This document shows, one piece after another, positions 46,188 through 54,962 of a stretch of 64,000 nt of DNA. Each line of letters begins with the position of its first letter. Position 1 is the first letter of the stretch. The position numbers were made by a program, and so were the translations under genes. Under the pieces are notes generated by a model. It saw nothing but the letters and a program-made list of their open reading frames with translations, ran no database searches and was not told where the DNA came from. Source of the DNA: Vibrio palustris (lineage in GTDB: Bacteria; Pseudomonadota; Gammaproteobacteria; Enterobacterales; Vibrionaceae); contig NZ_AP024887.1 of NCBI RefSeq assembly GCF_024346995.1, positions 124,001 through 188,000 of the forward strand, given 5' to 3'.

Positions 46188-47442
46188 ACTTTATAAAAAA
46201 ATATGTTCTGTTTTTATATCTAATATTTTTTCACTAATTATCGCTGCATTTTCTCTCTATATATTAGCGAAAGGATTAGGAGCTCAAAATAGAGGAATAT
46301 ACGCTGCACTACTTGTTGTTCCCTATATTATAATTGCTCTTTCTGAGGGAGGTGTAAGGCAAGCTTCTATTAGTCTAATTGGTAGTGGAGAATATAATAT
46401 ATCGAAAGTGTTCAAAACTGTAGATCTATTTAATTATATATCAGGTTTTATAGGGTTTATTCTCTGTTTCTTTATTTTATATGGTCTATATCTTAATGAA
46501 TACTCGATACAGTTTTTAGTTCTCTCATCTTTAATTGTGCCTCTGAGTGTCAAATATAATTCCTATCGCGGTTTTTTTCTTGGCCTAGAAGATATTAAAA
46601 CATTTAATATTTCAACTTGGCTCAATAAACTAATAGTTTTTATTATTCTAATTTCTTTTTATTACTTTGAAATTATAAATATAGAAGTTGCATTATTTTC
46701 CGTTTGCATTGGATTGTTTATATCTGTTGTTTATTGTGAGTTTAATATTCGAAAAAAACTAATAAAAGAAGATTTGATTTTTAGCTCGGAACTACTATTT
46801 AAAATGCTAAAGATTGGCTTTTTATTTGCCGTTGCATACTTTTTGATTCAAATCAACTATAAGGTTGACGTGATATTTTTGAAAAAGTTATCTACGGAAA
46901 GTCAGGTTGGACAATACTCTGTTGCTGTCCAAATTGCAGAGATGGTTTGGCAATTACCTACTGCTGCTTTAACAGTGTTGATGTCTCGAAGTGCCAATGA
47001 TAAACAGAAAAAAAGAATGCATGATACGTTAATTAAGACATCTAGAGTCATCTTTTGGCTTACTTTAATTTGTATTGTCTTTGTTCTATTACTATCTTCG
47101 TTCTTTAGCGTAATCGTCTTTGGTATGCAATATCAGGATTTGACTAATATTCTTATATTATTAGCCCCTGGACTTGTCCTAGCTTCTTTTTTCAAAACAT
47201 TAAATGCTTATTTTGCGGGTACAGGTCGACCTCAACCAGCAATAATTGCAATGACTTTTTCAGTATTAATTAATATTTTATTAAATGCGATGCTGATTCC
47301 AAAGTATGGTTCTTTTGGTGCCGCTATTGCTTCGACTATTAGTTATACAGTTATGGCGTTACTAATAGCAAGTATTTTTAAGAGAGAATCAGGAAATACG
47401 TGGTTTGATTTTTTCAAAATAAAAATAAGTGATATAAGATGA
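46180..47442 (+). CDS. wzx: Wzx-type oligosaccharide flippase
   Basis: 421-residue polytopic membrane protein (about 12 hydrophobic segments) of the polysaccharide transporter / MATE-like superfamily. The N-terminus has ISNIFSLIIAAFSLYILAKG with GAQNRGIYAALLVVPYII, and later VDVIFLKKLSTESQVGQYSV, both typical of Wzx. It would flip the Und-PP repeat unit to the periplasm. Start ATG 46180 overlaps the murB-like stop by 8 nt. Very A/T-rich. Confidence 0.9.
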   Translation: MNELYKKICSVFISNIFSLIIAAFSLYILAKGLGAQNRGIYAALLVVPYIIIALSEGGVRQASISLIGSGEYNISKVFKTVDLFNYISGFIGFILCFFILYGLYLNEYSIQFLVLSSLIVPLSVKYNSYRGFFLGLEDIKTFNISTWLNKLIVFIILISFYYFEIINIEVALFSVCIGLFISVVYCEFNIRKKLIKEDLIFSSELLFKMLKIGFLFAVAYFLIQINYKVDVIFLKKLSTESQVGQYSVAVQIAEMVWQLPTAALTVLMSRSANDKQKKRMHDTLIKTSRVIFWLTLICIVFVLLLSSFFSVIVFGMQYQDLTNILILLAPGLVLASFFKTLNAYFAGTGRPQPAIIAMTFSVLINILLNAMLIPKYGSFGAAIASTISYTVMALLIASIFKRESGNTWFDFFKIKISDIR

Positions 47443-47912
47443 GTTTAATATATAAGCTTAAAGCATTAATAGGTAAAATACTATTCAATGTAAAAATTGA
47501 AGATGAATTGTATAGATATATAGGTCTTTATCAAAGAAAGCATGTAATTATTTCTCGTATTTTAGAGAAACGATTTTCTTTAAAATACGGGTGTTATATA
47601 TCGAGAAAAGCAAATATTGGTAAAAATATAAGCTTTAGACACCCAGTCGGTGTTGTTATCGGTGAAGGCGTCGAGATCGCTGATAATGCAGTTATATATC
47701 AAAATGTTACAATAGGAGCTGCTAAATCTGGAGATGCATTGAAGGGGTTCTATCCTAAAATAGGACATAATACAACGATATTTTCTGGTGCAGTTATAGT
47801 TGGTAACATCAATATTGGTGCTAATTGTATTATTGGGGCCAATACCGTATTAAATAAAGATCTGAAATCTAATTCAGTATATACCATTAATTCCAAGGAT
47901 GAATCACAGTGA
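47439..47912 (+). CDS. Hexapeptide-repeat O-acetyltransferase (serine acetyltransferase-like)
   Basis: 157 residues with left-handed beta-helix repeats from about residue 50: YISRKANIGKNISFRHPVGV, VIGEGVEIADNAVIYQNVTIG and IGHNTTIFSGAVIVGNINIG. His in FRHPVG marks the active site of SAT-like enzymes. In polysaccharide loci these proteins O-acetylate a repeat-unit sugar. ATGA overlap with wzx. The acceptor sugar is unknown. Confidence 0.87.
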   Translation: MSLIYKLKALIGKILFNVKIEDELYRYIGLYQRKHVIISRILEKRFSLKYGCYISRKANIGKNISFRHPVGVVIGEGVEIADNAVIYQNVTIGAAKSGDALKGFYPKIGHNTTIFSGAVIVGNINIGANCIIGANTVLNKDLKSNSVYTINSKDESQ

Positions 47913-48673
47913 TGCCAAATAGTGATGAACTAGTGTCTGTAATTATGCCAGCATTCAATTCGGCAGACACTATTATTAAGTCGATTGAGTCTGTTGTTGA
48001 ACAAACTTATAAAACTATCGAGTTAGTAATTATTGATGATGGGTCTCAAGACAATACGAGATTTTTAGTGAATGAATTTTTATCCGATAAAAATATTGAG
48101 ATAGAAATAAAACTTATTGATAACCATTATAAAAAAGGCGCTAGAGGAGCTAGGCAGTCAGGAATAGACTATGCTAACGGTCGTTATATTGCCTTTTTAG
48201 ATAGTGATGATACCTGGTTACCAAATAAGATTGATGTGCAAATCTCTTTCATGAAAAGCAAGAACGTTGGATTTTGCTTTTCGAACTATTATATGAAGAA
48301 ACATAATCAACAAAAGGAATTTATCGCACGTGATGTCGTTGACTTTAATGGATTAACAAAAACATGCGATATTGGCTGCCTAACAGTGATCTTAGATAAA
48401 CAGAGCATAGATGATATTATAGTTCCAGATACTCCAAAAGAAGATTATGCATTATGGTTAAGTATATTAAAAAATTCTGATTTAAAAGCATACAATGTTG
48501 GTCAGGTTTTGGCTGTTTATAATGTACAAGATTCGAGTTTATCTTCTAATAAATTTAAAGAAGTATATAAACAATTCTTTGTTTTAAGAAAAGTCGCAAA
48601 TTTGAGTCTTTTAAATGCTATGTATAAAGTAACACATTATGTTTTCAATGGACTAATTAAGCATAAATTATGA
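47912..48673 (+). CDS. GT2 glycosyltransferase (capsule repeat unit)
   Basis: Family 2 transferase of about 254 residues: ELVSVIMPAFNSADTIIKSI, ELVIIDDGSQDNTRFL, GARQSGIDYANGRYIAFLDS and DDTWLPNKID (DxD-type). The frame can start at GTG 47909 (AAGGA 9 nt upstream) or ATG 47912 (12 nt); I give the ATG. Overlap with the acetyltransferase and wzy genes shows tight coupling. It adds one sugar of the capsule repeat. Confidence 0.87.
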   Translation: MPNSDELVSVIMPAFNSADTIIKSIESVVEQTYKTIELVIIDDGSQDNTRFLVNEFLSDKNIEIEIKLIDNHYKKGARGARQSGIDYANGRYIAFLDSDDTWLPNKIDVQISFMKSKNVGFCFSNYYMKKHNQQKEFIARDVVDFNGLTKTCDIGCLTVILDKQSIDDIIVPDTPKEDYALWLSILKNSDLKAYNVGQVLAVYNVQDSSLSSNKFKEVYKQFFVLRKVANLSLLNAMYKVTHYVFNGLIKHKL

Positions 48674-49935
48674 ATAATAAGCATTATACAAACTTTTTTC
48701 TATTATTATTTTTCTTTCCACAGTTTATAACATTTGTTGGTTTAGCTGTAGAACAAATATTTACTATAATGCTTTTTGTGTTTTGTTCTTATTATGCAGT
48801 AGTAAAAGAGGGAAAAGTTAAAATTCTACCAATGGTAGTAAGCTTTTTGTTCTTACTTCTGCTCAGTATTTCCTTATTAAGAAGTGCTAATTCTTCCACA
48901 CTAGGCGATATATTTGAATTAGCTAAACCTTTTTATTTTTTATCTTTTTATTATTTTTCTTATAAATTTTTCAAGAAGAATATTTTAACAAAAGAAACAC
49001 ATGAAAATTTGATATTTGATTTTTTACTTTCCGTCATCATATTAGTTATATTAGTTATATTAGAAGCTAGAGTTGGTATTTTTAATACTATCTTTCATTA
49101 TTTATATAAAGATCTTAGAGGTGGTGTACAGTTTAAAGCTGTAGGCTCTTTTATAAGCCCATACACTCTTGGTTCTTTCTTGATTTTACCATTTTTCATA
49201 AATATGTTTCTTGTTTTTTTTACAAATAAGAAAATAAAACATTTCACTATTATGATTTTAGTTTTGATTGGTATAATTTCAACTCAAAGCAGGACCACTT
49301 TATTATCACTTTCTTTGACATTGTTATGTTTTCTTATCCTTTCTATATTTTCTTTATGGATAAAAGGGAGAAAAACTTCTTTAATAGTCATAGGCTCTTT
49401 TGTCTCTTTAATAGTAATATTTTGGTCAGATATTGATGACTTTTTTATTCATCAGTACGGATACCTCTATAGTGGCTTAAAAGTTGTCTTTGATAATTTT
49501 AGTTTAGATGACCTTGATGGTTTGATTTACTCTACACCTTCGATTGGTAACCGTTATGATCAGATGTTAGAAGTAATAAGATTACAGTCACCTTTACCTT
49601 TACTTGGTATAATGATAGGTAAAGACGTAGTTTACCCTGAATCTTTTTATGCAATGTATCTACTGAGAGTTGGGCTGTTAGGTATTATTTTACACTTTTC
49701 CATGATTATATTTGGAATAGTTAATTCTTTGAAAATTTCAAAGTTTTATATTAAAAATCAAATGAAATCCTTATCTGCAATATATTTAGGATTGTCAATG
49801 TATTACATTTCTTTGGGCTTTAGTTATTTTTCTTCTGCCGTCAATGATCAAACTCGTACTGGTTTCATATTTTATGCTTCTTTAGGGATTTTGAGTGCGA
49901 TTAGATATAAACATAAAAATGGAGTCACTGTATGA
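48670..49935 (+). CDS. wzy: Wzy-type capsule/O-antigen polymerase
   Basis: 421-residue polytopic protein with about 10-12 transmembrane segments and one longer periplasmic loop (about residues 255-315, SDIDDFFIHQYGYLYSGL and TPSIGNRYDQMLEVI). It has STQSRTTLLSLSLTLLCF, the Arg-containing motif common in Wzy/O-antigen polymerases. Sequence similarity in this family is weak, so identification rests on topology plus position between wzx and glycosyltransferases. ATGA overlaps at both ends. Confidence 0.82.
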   Translation: MNNKHYTNFFLLLFFFPQFITFVGLAVEQIFTIMLFVFCSYYAVVKEGKVKILPMVVSFLFLLLLSISLLRSANSSTLGDIFELAKPFYFLSFYYFSYKFFKKNILTKETHENLIFDFLLSVIILVILVILEARVGIFNTIFHYLYKDLRGGVQFKAVGSFISPYTLGSFLILPFFINMFLVFFTNKKIKHFTIMILVLIGIISTQSRTTLLSLSLTLLCFLILSIFSLWIKGRKTSLIVIGSFVSLIVIFWSDIDDFFIHQYGYLYSGLKVVFDNFSLDDLDGLIYSTPSIGNRYDQMLEVIRLQSPLPLLGIMIGKDVVYPESFYAMYLLRVGLLGIILHFSMIIFGIVNSLKISKFYIKNQMKSLSAIYLGLSMYYISLGFSYFSSAVNDQTRTGFIFYASLGILSAIRYKHKNGVTV

Positions 49936-50810
49936 TTTCTATAGGAATCTTAACATATAAACGAACTGATCTGCTTTTATCAACTATCAATGACATTAAT
50001 AAAACAGAACATGATATCGAACTTATTATATTAAACAATAATGAAAGTTTAGATGTATTAGACGAAATAAAAAATAGTCTAACAAATGATAATATAAAAT
50101 TAAAATATATTTGGCATAAAAAGAACTATGGCGTATCTAGTGGGCGTAAAGTAATATTAGATAATTGTCAAACTCAATATATTATTTTATATGATGATGA
50201 TGTTTGTATTCCAGATATAGATGGTACAATTAACCATGTTGTTACAGAATTTGATAATAACAAAAAAACATTTGGAATTTCTTTCAATATTATCGATCAC
50301 TCAATAGATACACATAATCGCTTTGAAATACCACATAAAGATAAAGATATAGATATGTCACAAGATTTCTATACTTACATTATGATTGGAGCCGGTCATG
50401 CATTAAGAGTTGATAAGGCTCTAGAAGCTGGCAATTATGCTGATGATTTTGGACTTTATGGATTTGAAGAAGTTGATCTAGGTTTTAGAATTATTAATCT
50501 TGGTGGTGAAATTAAATATCTTTCGAATTGCGTAGTTAGACATAAACGTTCTCCTGATGGACGATTTTCTAATAAACAAGTCAGTTATCAAGCTTTTGTT
50601 AATCGTTCAATTATGGCAAAGCGCTATTTTCCTAAAAGGTATTATATATCTTGTTTAATAGTCCGGGGCTTGTTTTTATTAAAAACAACGAAAGATTTTA
50701 ATATTCTTATTAAAGGGTTAAAAGAAGTATTCAACGATGAGCAAAATCAAAAGTTTTCTCAGTACTTCTTTGATTATGTTAATAAAGTGAAAGGATTTAT
50801 TTGGTATTAA
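49932..50810 (+). CDS. GT2 glycosyltransferase (capsule repeat unit)
   Basis: Family 2 transferase of 292 residues: ISIGILTYKRTDLLLSTIND, IILNNNESLDVLDE, YGVSSGRKVILDNCQTQYII followed by LYDDDVCIPD (acidic metal-binding run), and GFEEVDLGFRI. The DDD run and the GFEEVDLG block are typical of GT2 enzymes with a C-terminal donor-binding motif. It overlaps wzy by 4 nt and is followed 1 bp later by another GT2. Confidence 0.87.
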   Translation: MISIGILTYKRTDLLLSTINDINKTEHDIELIILNNNESLDVLDEIKNSLTNDNIKLKYIWHKKNYGVSSGRKVILDNCQTQYIILYDDDVCIPDIDGTINHVVTEFDNNKKTFGISFNIIDHSIDTHNRFEIPHKDKDIDMSQDFYTYIMIGAGHALRVDKALEAGNYADDFGLYGFEEVDLGFRIINLGGEIKYLSNCVVRHKRSPDGRFSNKQVSYQAFVNRSIMAKRYFPKRYYISCLIVRGLFLLKTTKDFNILIKGLKEVFNDEQNQKFSQYFFDYVNKVKGFIWY

Positions 50811-50811
50811 T

Positions 50812-51732
50812 ATGAAGCTTACAGTTGTTTCCATATATCACAATCGCCAGGATTATATACAAGAATCTATTGATTCTGTTGTTGAACAATTATCAGATAA
50901 CATGCAACTATTATTAGTTGATGATGGTTCGACAGATGATACATATATTCGGTTAAAAGAATTCGAAAGAAATAATGTAAAAGTTATTACTCAAAAAAAT
51001 ATGGGTTTTACAAAAACTATTATCAACGTGATCGAAAATTCAGATTCCGAATTTGTAGCTATCCATGGTTCTGGTGATGTTTCTTTACCTGGTCGATTAA
51101 AACATCAATTAGAGTTCTTAGAATCTAACCCAGACTACGGTGTTGTTGGTTGCTATTGTCATTTTACCGACATGGTAACAAAGGATAATATTTCCACGTT
51201 CGGGCATGATATAGATGGTGATGTTAGTACTAAGCTATTATCATATAATATTTATACCCATGGTGAAGTGATGTTTACAAAGTCTTTTTATGATCAAGTA
51301 GGTGGTTATAGAAAGGAGTTTAAGTATTCACAAGATTATGATTTATGGTTAAGAATGAGCTCTGTCTGTAAGTTTCATACTTTAAAACAAACTTTCTATA
51401 AAAGAATGGTTAATGTCGATGGCTCTGTAAACAGCAACGCACATAAATTGTATCATCAATTGCTATTTTCTGAGTTTGCTAAGTATTGTCATACTAAAAG
51501 ACTTAATCATGATAAAGATCCTTTAGATAGTAATGGAACGGCGTCTTTATTAGAATTTACTATTAATAGTAAATCTTTAATTAAACTGTGGAAAAAATCG
51601 ATTTTAGAAGGTAAAGATTTTTTAACTTATTGTCCGAGCAATTCATTTAATTATATATTACGACTGTCAGTTCCTGTTCTTTATCCATTTCGTAGTCTTT
51701 TGTCAAAAATATTTGGTAAGAATAAAGTTTAG
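50812..51732 (+). CDS. GT2 glycosyltransferase (capsule repeat unit)
   Basis: Family 2 transferase of 306 residues: LTVVSIYHNRQDYIQESIDS, LLLVDDGSTDDTYIRL, FVAIHGSGDVSLPGRLKHQL (the GSGD segment replaces the usual DSDD) and KYSQDYDLWLRMS. It is the last gene of the long capsule transcript; no clear terminator follows. With the two other GT2 enzymes of this operon and a priming transferase, a repeat unit of about four sugars is expected. Confidence 0.87.
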   Translation: MKLTVVSIYHNRQDYIQESIDSVVEQLSDNMQLLLVDDGSTDDTYIRLKEFERNNVKVITQKNMGFTKTIINVIENSDSEFVAIHGSGDVSLPGRLKHQLEFLESNPDYGVVGCYCHFTDMVTKDNISTFGHDIDGDVSTKLLSYNIYTHGEVMFTKSFYDQVGGYRKEFKYSQDYDLWLRMSSVCKFHTLKQTFYKRMVNVDGSVNSNAHKLYHQLLFSEFAKYCHTKRLNHDKDPLDSNGTASLLEFTINSKSLIKLWKKSILEGKDFLTYCPSNSFNYILRLSVPVLYPFRSLLSKIFGKNKV

Positions 51733-52232
51733 TTTTTAACCTATAGCAAGGCTGATTAATAATTAGTTTATTATTTAAGTTAATATATTCATGTTTGTTG
51801 TTCATTTCTTGGTTAATTATAGATAAATAACTAAAGTAATCAGTTAATTCCTGTTTTTGAACACTATAAATAGAATGTGTTATTAGCATAGAATGCTTGT
51901 AACTAGGTGACTCAAGGTTTGAAAATTTAAGGTATCTGCAAGCGTAAGTCAATGCAGAAAAAGTGTATGGAAAATTGAGCTTAATGTAAGAAAAATATTA
52001 AGTATGCAAACTGTTAAATTATCGACTTGTATTGCGTAAGTCTATAGGAATTAAGTAGGAAAGGGTACATTCAACATAAAAAATGTATCGTATTACGGAT
52101 GACGATATGGAATAAGTATTCGTAATCCTTGAGCGCACGAGATATTCATGTGTCTCCGTAGGCTCTAAAGTTGGCATGGTTTAAAAAGAAAGTTAAAAAC
52201 ACGATATATTGAGTTTAGACTAAGGAATAGAT
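51733..52232. other. 500-bp A/T-rich non-coding gap after the capsule operon
   Basis: No convincing gene. A minus-strand frame here (to 51952) overlaps the end of the preceding gene and has no ribosome binding site. The right half carries near-repeats such as ATTACG...CGTAAT around 52093-52126 and must include the promoter of the epimerase gene, but I cannot fix it. Confidence 0.5.
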
Positions 52233-53237
52233 ATGAAGTATTTAGTAACGGGAGCGGCTGGTTTTATTGGTAGTGTCGTTGTCGAGCAGTTAACCAAGAA
52301 TGGTCATCAAGTTGTTGGTATCGATAACCTAAATGACTATTACGATGTAGCGTTGAAAGAAGCACGGCTAGCGCGTATTCAAAACCCTAATTTTAAATTG
52401 GTGCGGTTAGATATCGCGGATCGTGATAGTGTTGCGAGTTTATTTGCCTCTGAACAGTTTGATAAGGTAATACATCTTGCTGCACAAGCTGGCGTTCGCT
52501 ACTCGATCGAAAACCCGCATGCGTACGCTGATTCAAACTTAGTCGGACATTTAAATATTTTAGAAGGCTGCCGTCATAATCAAGTGAAGCATTTGGTGTA
52601 TGCGTCATCAAGCTCAGTTTATGGATTGAATGCGAAAACGCCGTTTGCAACGTCAGACTCGGTGGATCACCCTGTATCTTTGTACGCCGCCACTAAGAAG
52701 TCTAATGAACTCATGGCGCATAGTTACTCACATCTATACGACATTCCTACCACAGGCCTACGTTTCTTTACAGTATATGGTTCATGGGGGCGTCCTGATA
52801 TGGCACCGTTTATCTTTACTAAGAAGATTCTGGATGGTGATGTCATTGATATCAATAACAATGGCGATATGTGGCGTGATTTTACTCACGTGGAAGATAT
52901 TGTTGAAGGCGTAGTACGTATTGCCGATGTGGTACCAACACGTAATTCTTCTTGGACAGTAGAGGAAGGCTCACCAGCATCAAGCTCGGCTCCATACGCG
53001 ATTTATAATATTGGCCATGGTTCTCCAATTAACCTGATGGATTTTGTGAAAGCGATAGAAGATGAGTTAGGTATTGAAGCGCAGAAAAACTTCCGTGAAA
53101 TGCAGCCTGGGGACGTATACCAAACCTATGCAGATACCCAAGATTTATTTGCTGTTACAGGTTATACCCCTAAAATGACGGTGAAAGAAGGTGTTGCTGA
53201 GTTCGTGCAGTGGTATCGTGAGTTTTACAATAAGTAA
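52233..53237 (+). CDS. UDP-glucuronate 4-epimerase
   Basis: Extended SDR of 334 residues that interconverts UDP-GlcA and UDP-GalA. Seen: MKYLVTGAAGFIGSVVVEQL, the family's DNLNDYYDVALKEARLARI, HLAAQAGVRYSIENPHAY, ASSSSVYGLN, catalytic YAATKKSNELMAHSYSHLY and RFFTVYGSWGRPDMAPF. Similar genes are common at the end of Vibrio capsule loci. SD AAGGAAT precedes the ATG. Ugd in this window supplies the substrate. It is followed by two hairpins (53298-53328 and 53368-53399). Confidence 0.93.
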   Translation: MKYLVTGAAGFIGSVVVEQLTKNGHQVVGIDNLNDYYDVALKEARLARIQNPNFKLVRLDIADRDSVASLFASEQFDKVIHLAAQAGVRYSIENPHAYADSNLVGHLNILEGCRHNQVKHLVYASSSSVYGLNAKTPFATSDSVDHPVSLYAATKKSNELMAHSYSHLYDIPTTGLRFFTVYGSWGRPDMAPFIFTKKILDGDVIDINNNGDMWRDFTHVEDIVEGVVRIADVVPTRNSSWTVEEGSPASSSAPYAIYNIGHGSPINLMDFVKAIEDELGIEAQKNFREMQPGDVYQTYADTQDLFAVTGYTPKMTVKEGVAEFVQWYREFYNK

Positions 53238-53297
53238 ACAGACTCGGTAATTAATACTATATACGGGTATTACACATTTACGTTGCTTTTATATCTT

Positions 53298-53328
53298 AAT
53301 AGCCAAACTCGAAGGGAGTTTGGCTATT
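53298..53328 (+). terminator. Terminator after the epimerase gene
   Basis: 12-bp stem (53298-53309 with 53317-53328), 7-nt loop, followed by four or more T on the plus strand. Confidence 0.82.
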
Positions 53329-53367
53329 TTATTTGTGCTGAAGATATGAAACTCCATGGTATTATAT

Positions 53368-53399
53368 AAAAACGCCCCATCCTAGGATGGGGCGTTTTT
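53368..53399. terminator. Bidirectional terminator between epimerase and wecA
   Basis: Near-perfect palindrome of 16 bp per arm with a G/C-rich core (ACGCCCCATCC against GGATGGGGCGT) and A/T-rich outer ends on both sides; it serves both convergent genes. Confidence 0.9.
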
Positions 53400-53417
53400 A
53401 TTAGATAATACGAAAAA

Positions 53418-54518
53418 TTACATACCTTGTTGGCTTTCGATATACACTTCTTTTTCTTTACCTTTTAGGCGCTTTACAAAAGCGGTGATCCGCCATATGT
53501 AGGCGAGTGTGAGTGCATAAACTAGGAAGCAAGCAACAAACGTAACAAACATAATTGTTTCACTCACCTGGGCAATTTCACCATAAATTCCAAAGCCTGC
53601 AAACACAGTGGCTATCAAACAAATCACAGCTAATGTTTGATGCGGTGAAAGACCAAGTCGTTGACAAATATGGTGTAAGTGCTCACGGTCTGGTTTAAAT
53701 GGCGAATGGCCGCGGCGCATACGGCGCATCATAATCGCTGCCATGTCCATGAGTGGAATCGCAATAATCCATACGGCGGTAATTGGTCGCATAAGGGCGT
53801 GGCCACTTTCTTGGCTGGCGCCAATGAGAAGCCAAATGACGGTCATACCAATCATCATGCTTCCGGCATCGCCCATAAAGACTTTACGCGTGCGTCCTAA
53901 AATGCCTAAATTCATGCAAATATAAGGGATCATAGCGACGATGAACGACATACATAAACCCACGGCCCAATGTTGTCCTGATAAGGTTAACATAACTGCC
54001 AAAGCACTAAACGTCACCACAGATAAGCCGCCCAACAGCCCATCAATGCCATCGACCATATTGAATGCGTTAATCGCGCCAATGACCGCGAACACTGTAA
54101 ACACATAACCGGCGTAACTTAATTTGATATCACCATTGCCTAATAAGTTACCAAGGTGATCGAGTCCTAGGCCAGTCTGCGCCATGAGCAAAATAGCCAA
54201 GCCAGCTTGTACACCTAAGCGCACTTTAAAGCTGATATCAAATTTATCATCTAACACGCCCACCACAATCAAACTGGTGATGGAAAAGAAATATAGACCG
54301 GTATGAGCGAGCGAGTGTGGGTTAAAGAATAAATATAACGCCGTCACTATGTAGAGTGATACCCCACCGACGAGAGGGACGGCACCTTTGTGACGTTTGC
54401 GAAAGTCTGGTTTATCTACCAATCCAACCTTTTTAGCAATCTTCCTTGTGATAAACAAAGAGGCGAATGATAAAAAGAATACTATCACCATTTCCATAAT
54501 CATAATTTTAGCCAACAT
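53418..54518 (-). CDS. wecA: Undecaprenyl-phosphate GlcNAc-1-phosphate transferase
   Basis: WecA starts glycan assembly by transferring GlcNAc-1-P to undecaprenyl phosphate. The 366-residue protein is polytopic (about 11 segments), with the family motifs VGVLDDKFDISFKVRLG, the catalytic NAFNMVDGIDGLLGG, KVFMGDAGSMMIG and the cytoplasmic His motif PDREHLHHICQRLG. It is a second possible initiator beside the PglC/WbaP-like enzyme at 34719 and could prime the MurNAc-containing capsule or enterobacterial-type glycans. Confidence 0.95.
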   Translation of the reverse strand: MLAKIMIMEMVIVFFLSFASLFITRKIAKKVGLVDKPDFRKRHKGAVPLVGGVSLYIVTALYLFFNPHSLAHTGLYFFSITSLIVVGVLDDKFDISFKVRLGVQAGLAILLMAQTGLGLDHLGNLLGNGDIKLSYAGYVFTVFAVIGAINAFNMVDGIDGLLGGLSVVTFSALAVMLTLSGQHWAVGLCMSFIVAMIPYICMNLGILGRTRKVFMGDAGSMMIGMTVIWLLIGASQESGHALMRPITAVWIIAIPLMDMAAIMMRRMRRGHSPFKPDREHLHHICQRLGLSPHQTLAVICLIATVFAGFGIYGEIAQVSETIMFVTFVACFLVYALTLAYIWRITAFVKRLKGKEKEVYIESQQGM

Positions 54519-54962
54519 GAGTTATTAGTGTTAATCAATGGGCTTTATCTGCCCCTTTTGTAGTAGGCCGTATTCTATATTGATTAATAAAAAGAAGGAA
54601 GTCTGCCGCATTTTTATCCTATGAGATCTGCTTTATGGCAGATTAATTCTCAAATTTGAGAAAATTCTCAGATTTTAGCATTCCTTTCTCTTTAAGCGAA
54701 TTATAGCATTTTCTGACGTTTCAATAATGCCGCCTACCTAATTAGAGTAATTGCGTTAGGTGAAGAAATGTCATCATTATGTGTGAAAAAAACAAGATGT
54801 GATATTGCATCCAAACTTAGTTAGTGGTGTTGTGGCACTTTATTTTTAGTCATGAAGCCTGACGGAATTATTTTAAAATTCGCAAAAATATGACGAGAAA
54901 TATTTGTTTTGCTAAATATTATTGGTAATAATGCCTCAACGTCAGAATTAAGGTAAAAAATA
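54519..54962. other. wecA-galU divergent intergenic region with dyads
   Basis: 444 bp. It holds a hairpin-like dyad (54626-54643, ATCTGC with GCAGAT), a 16-bp perfect palindrome (54647-54662) and a wider dyad (ACCTAA 54736-54741 with TTAGGT 54756-54761). An 18-codon open frame (ATG 54768) could be a leader peptide but is unsupported. Promoters for wecA and galU must lie here; no pair is convincing. Confidence 0.5.
54647..54662. repeat. 16-bp perfect palindrome, possible operator
   Basis: TTCTCAAATTTGAGAA is perfectly self-complementary and lies 3 bp from another dyad (54626-54643) between divergent wecA and galU. The size fits a dimeric regulator site; no regulator is identified. Confidence 0.45.

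Noticed and set aside
51647..51952. Minus-strand 101-residue frame in the gap after the capsule operon
   Set aside because: It overlaps the end of a solid GT2 gene by 86 bp, lacks a ribosome binding site and shows no recognisable motif; kept as non-coding.
54844..54870. TGGCAC-like sequence upstream of galU as a sigma-54 promoter
   Set aside because: The -12 part (TTGC) is absent at the required spacing.
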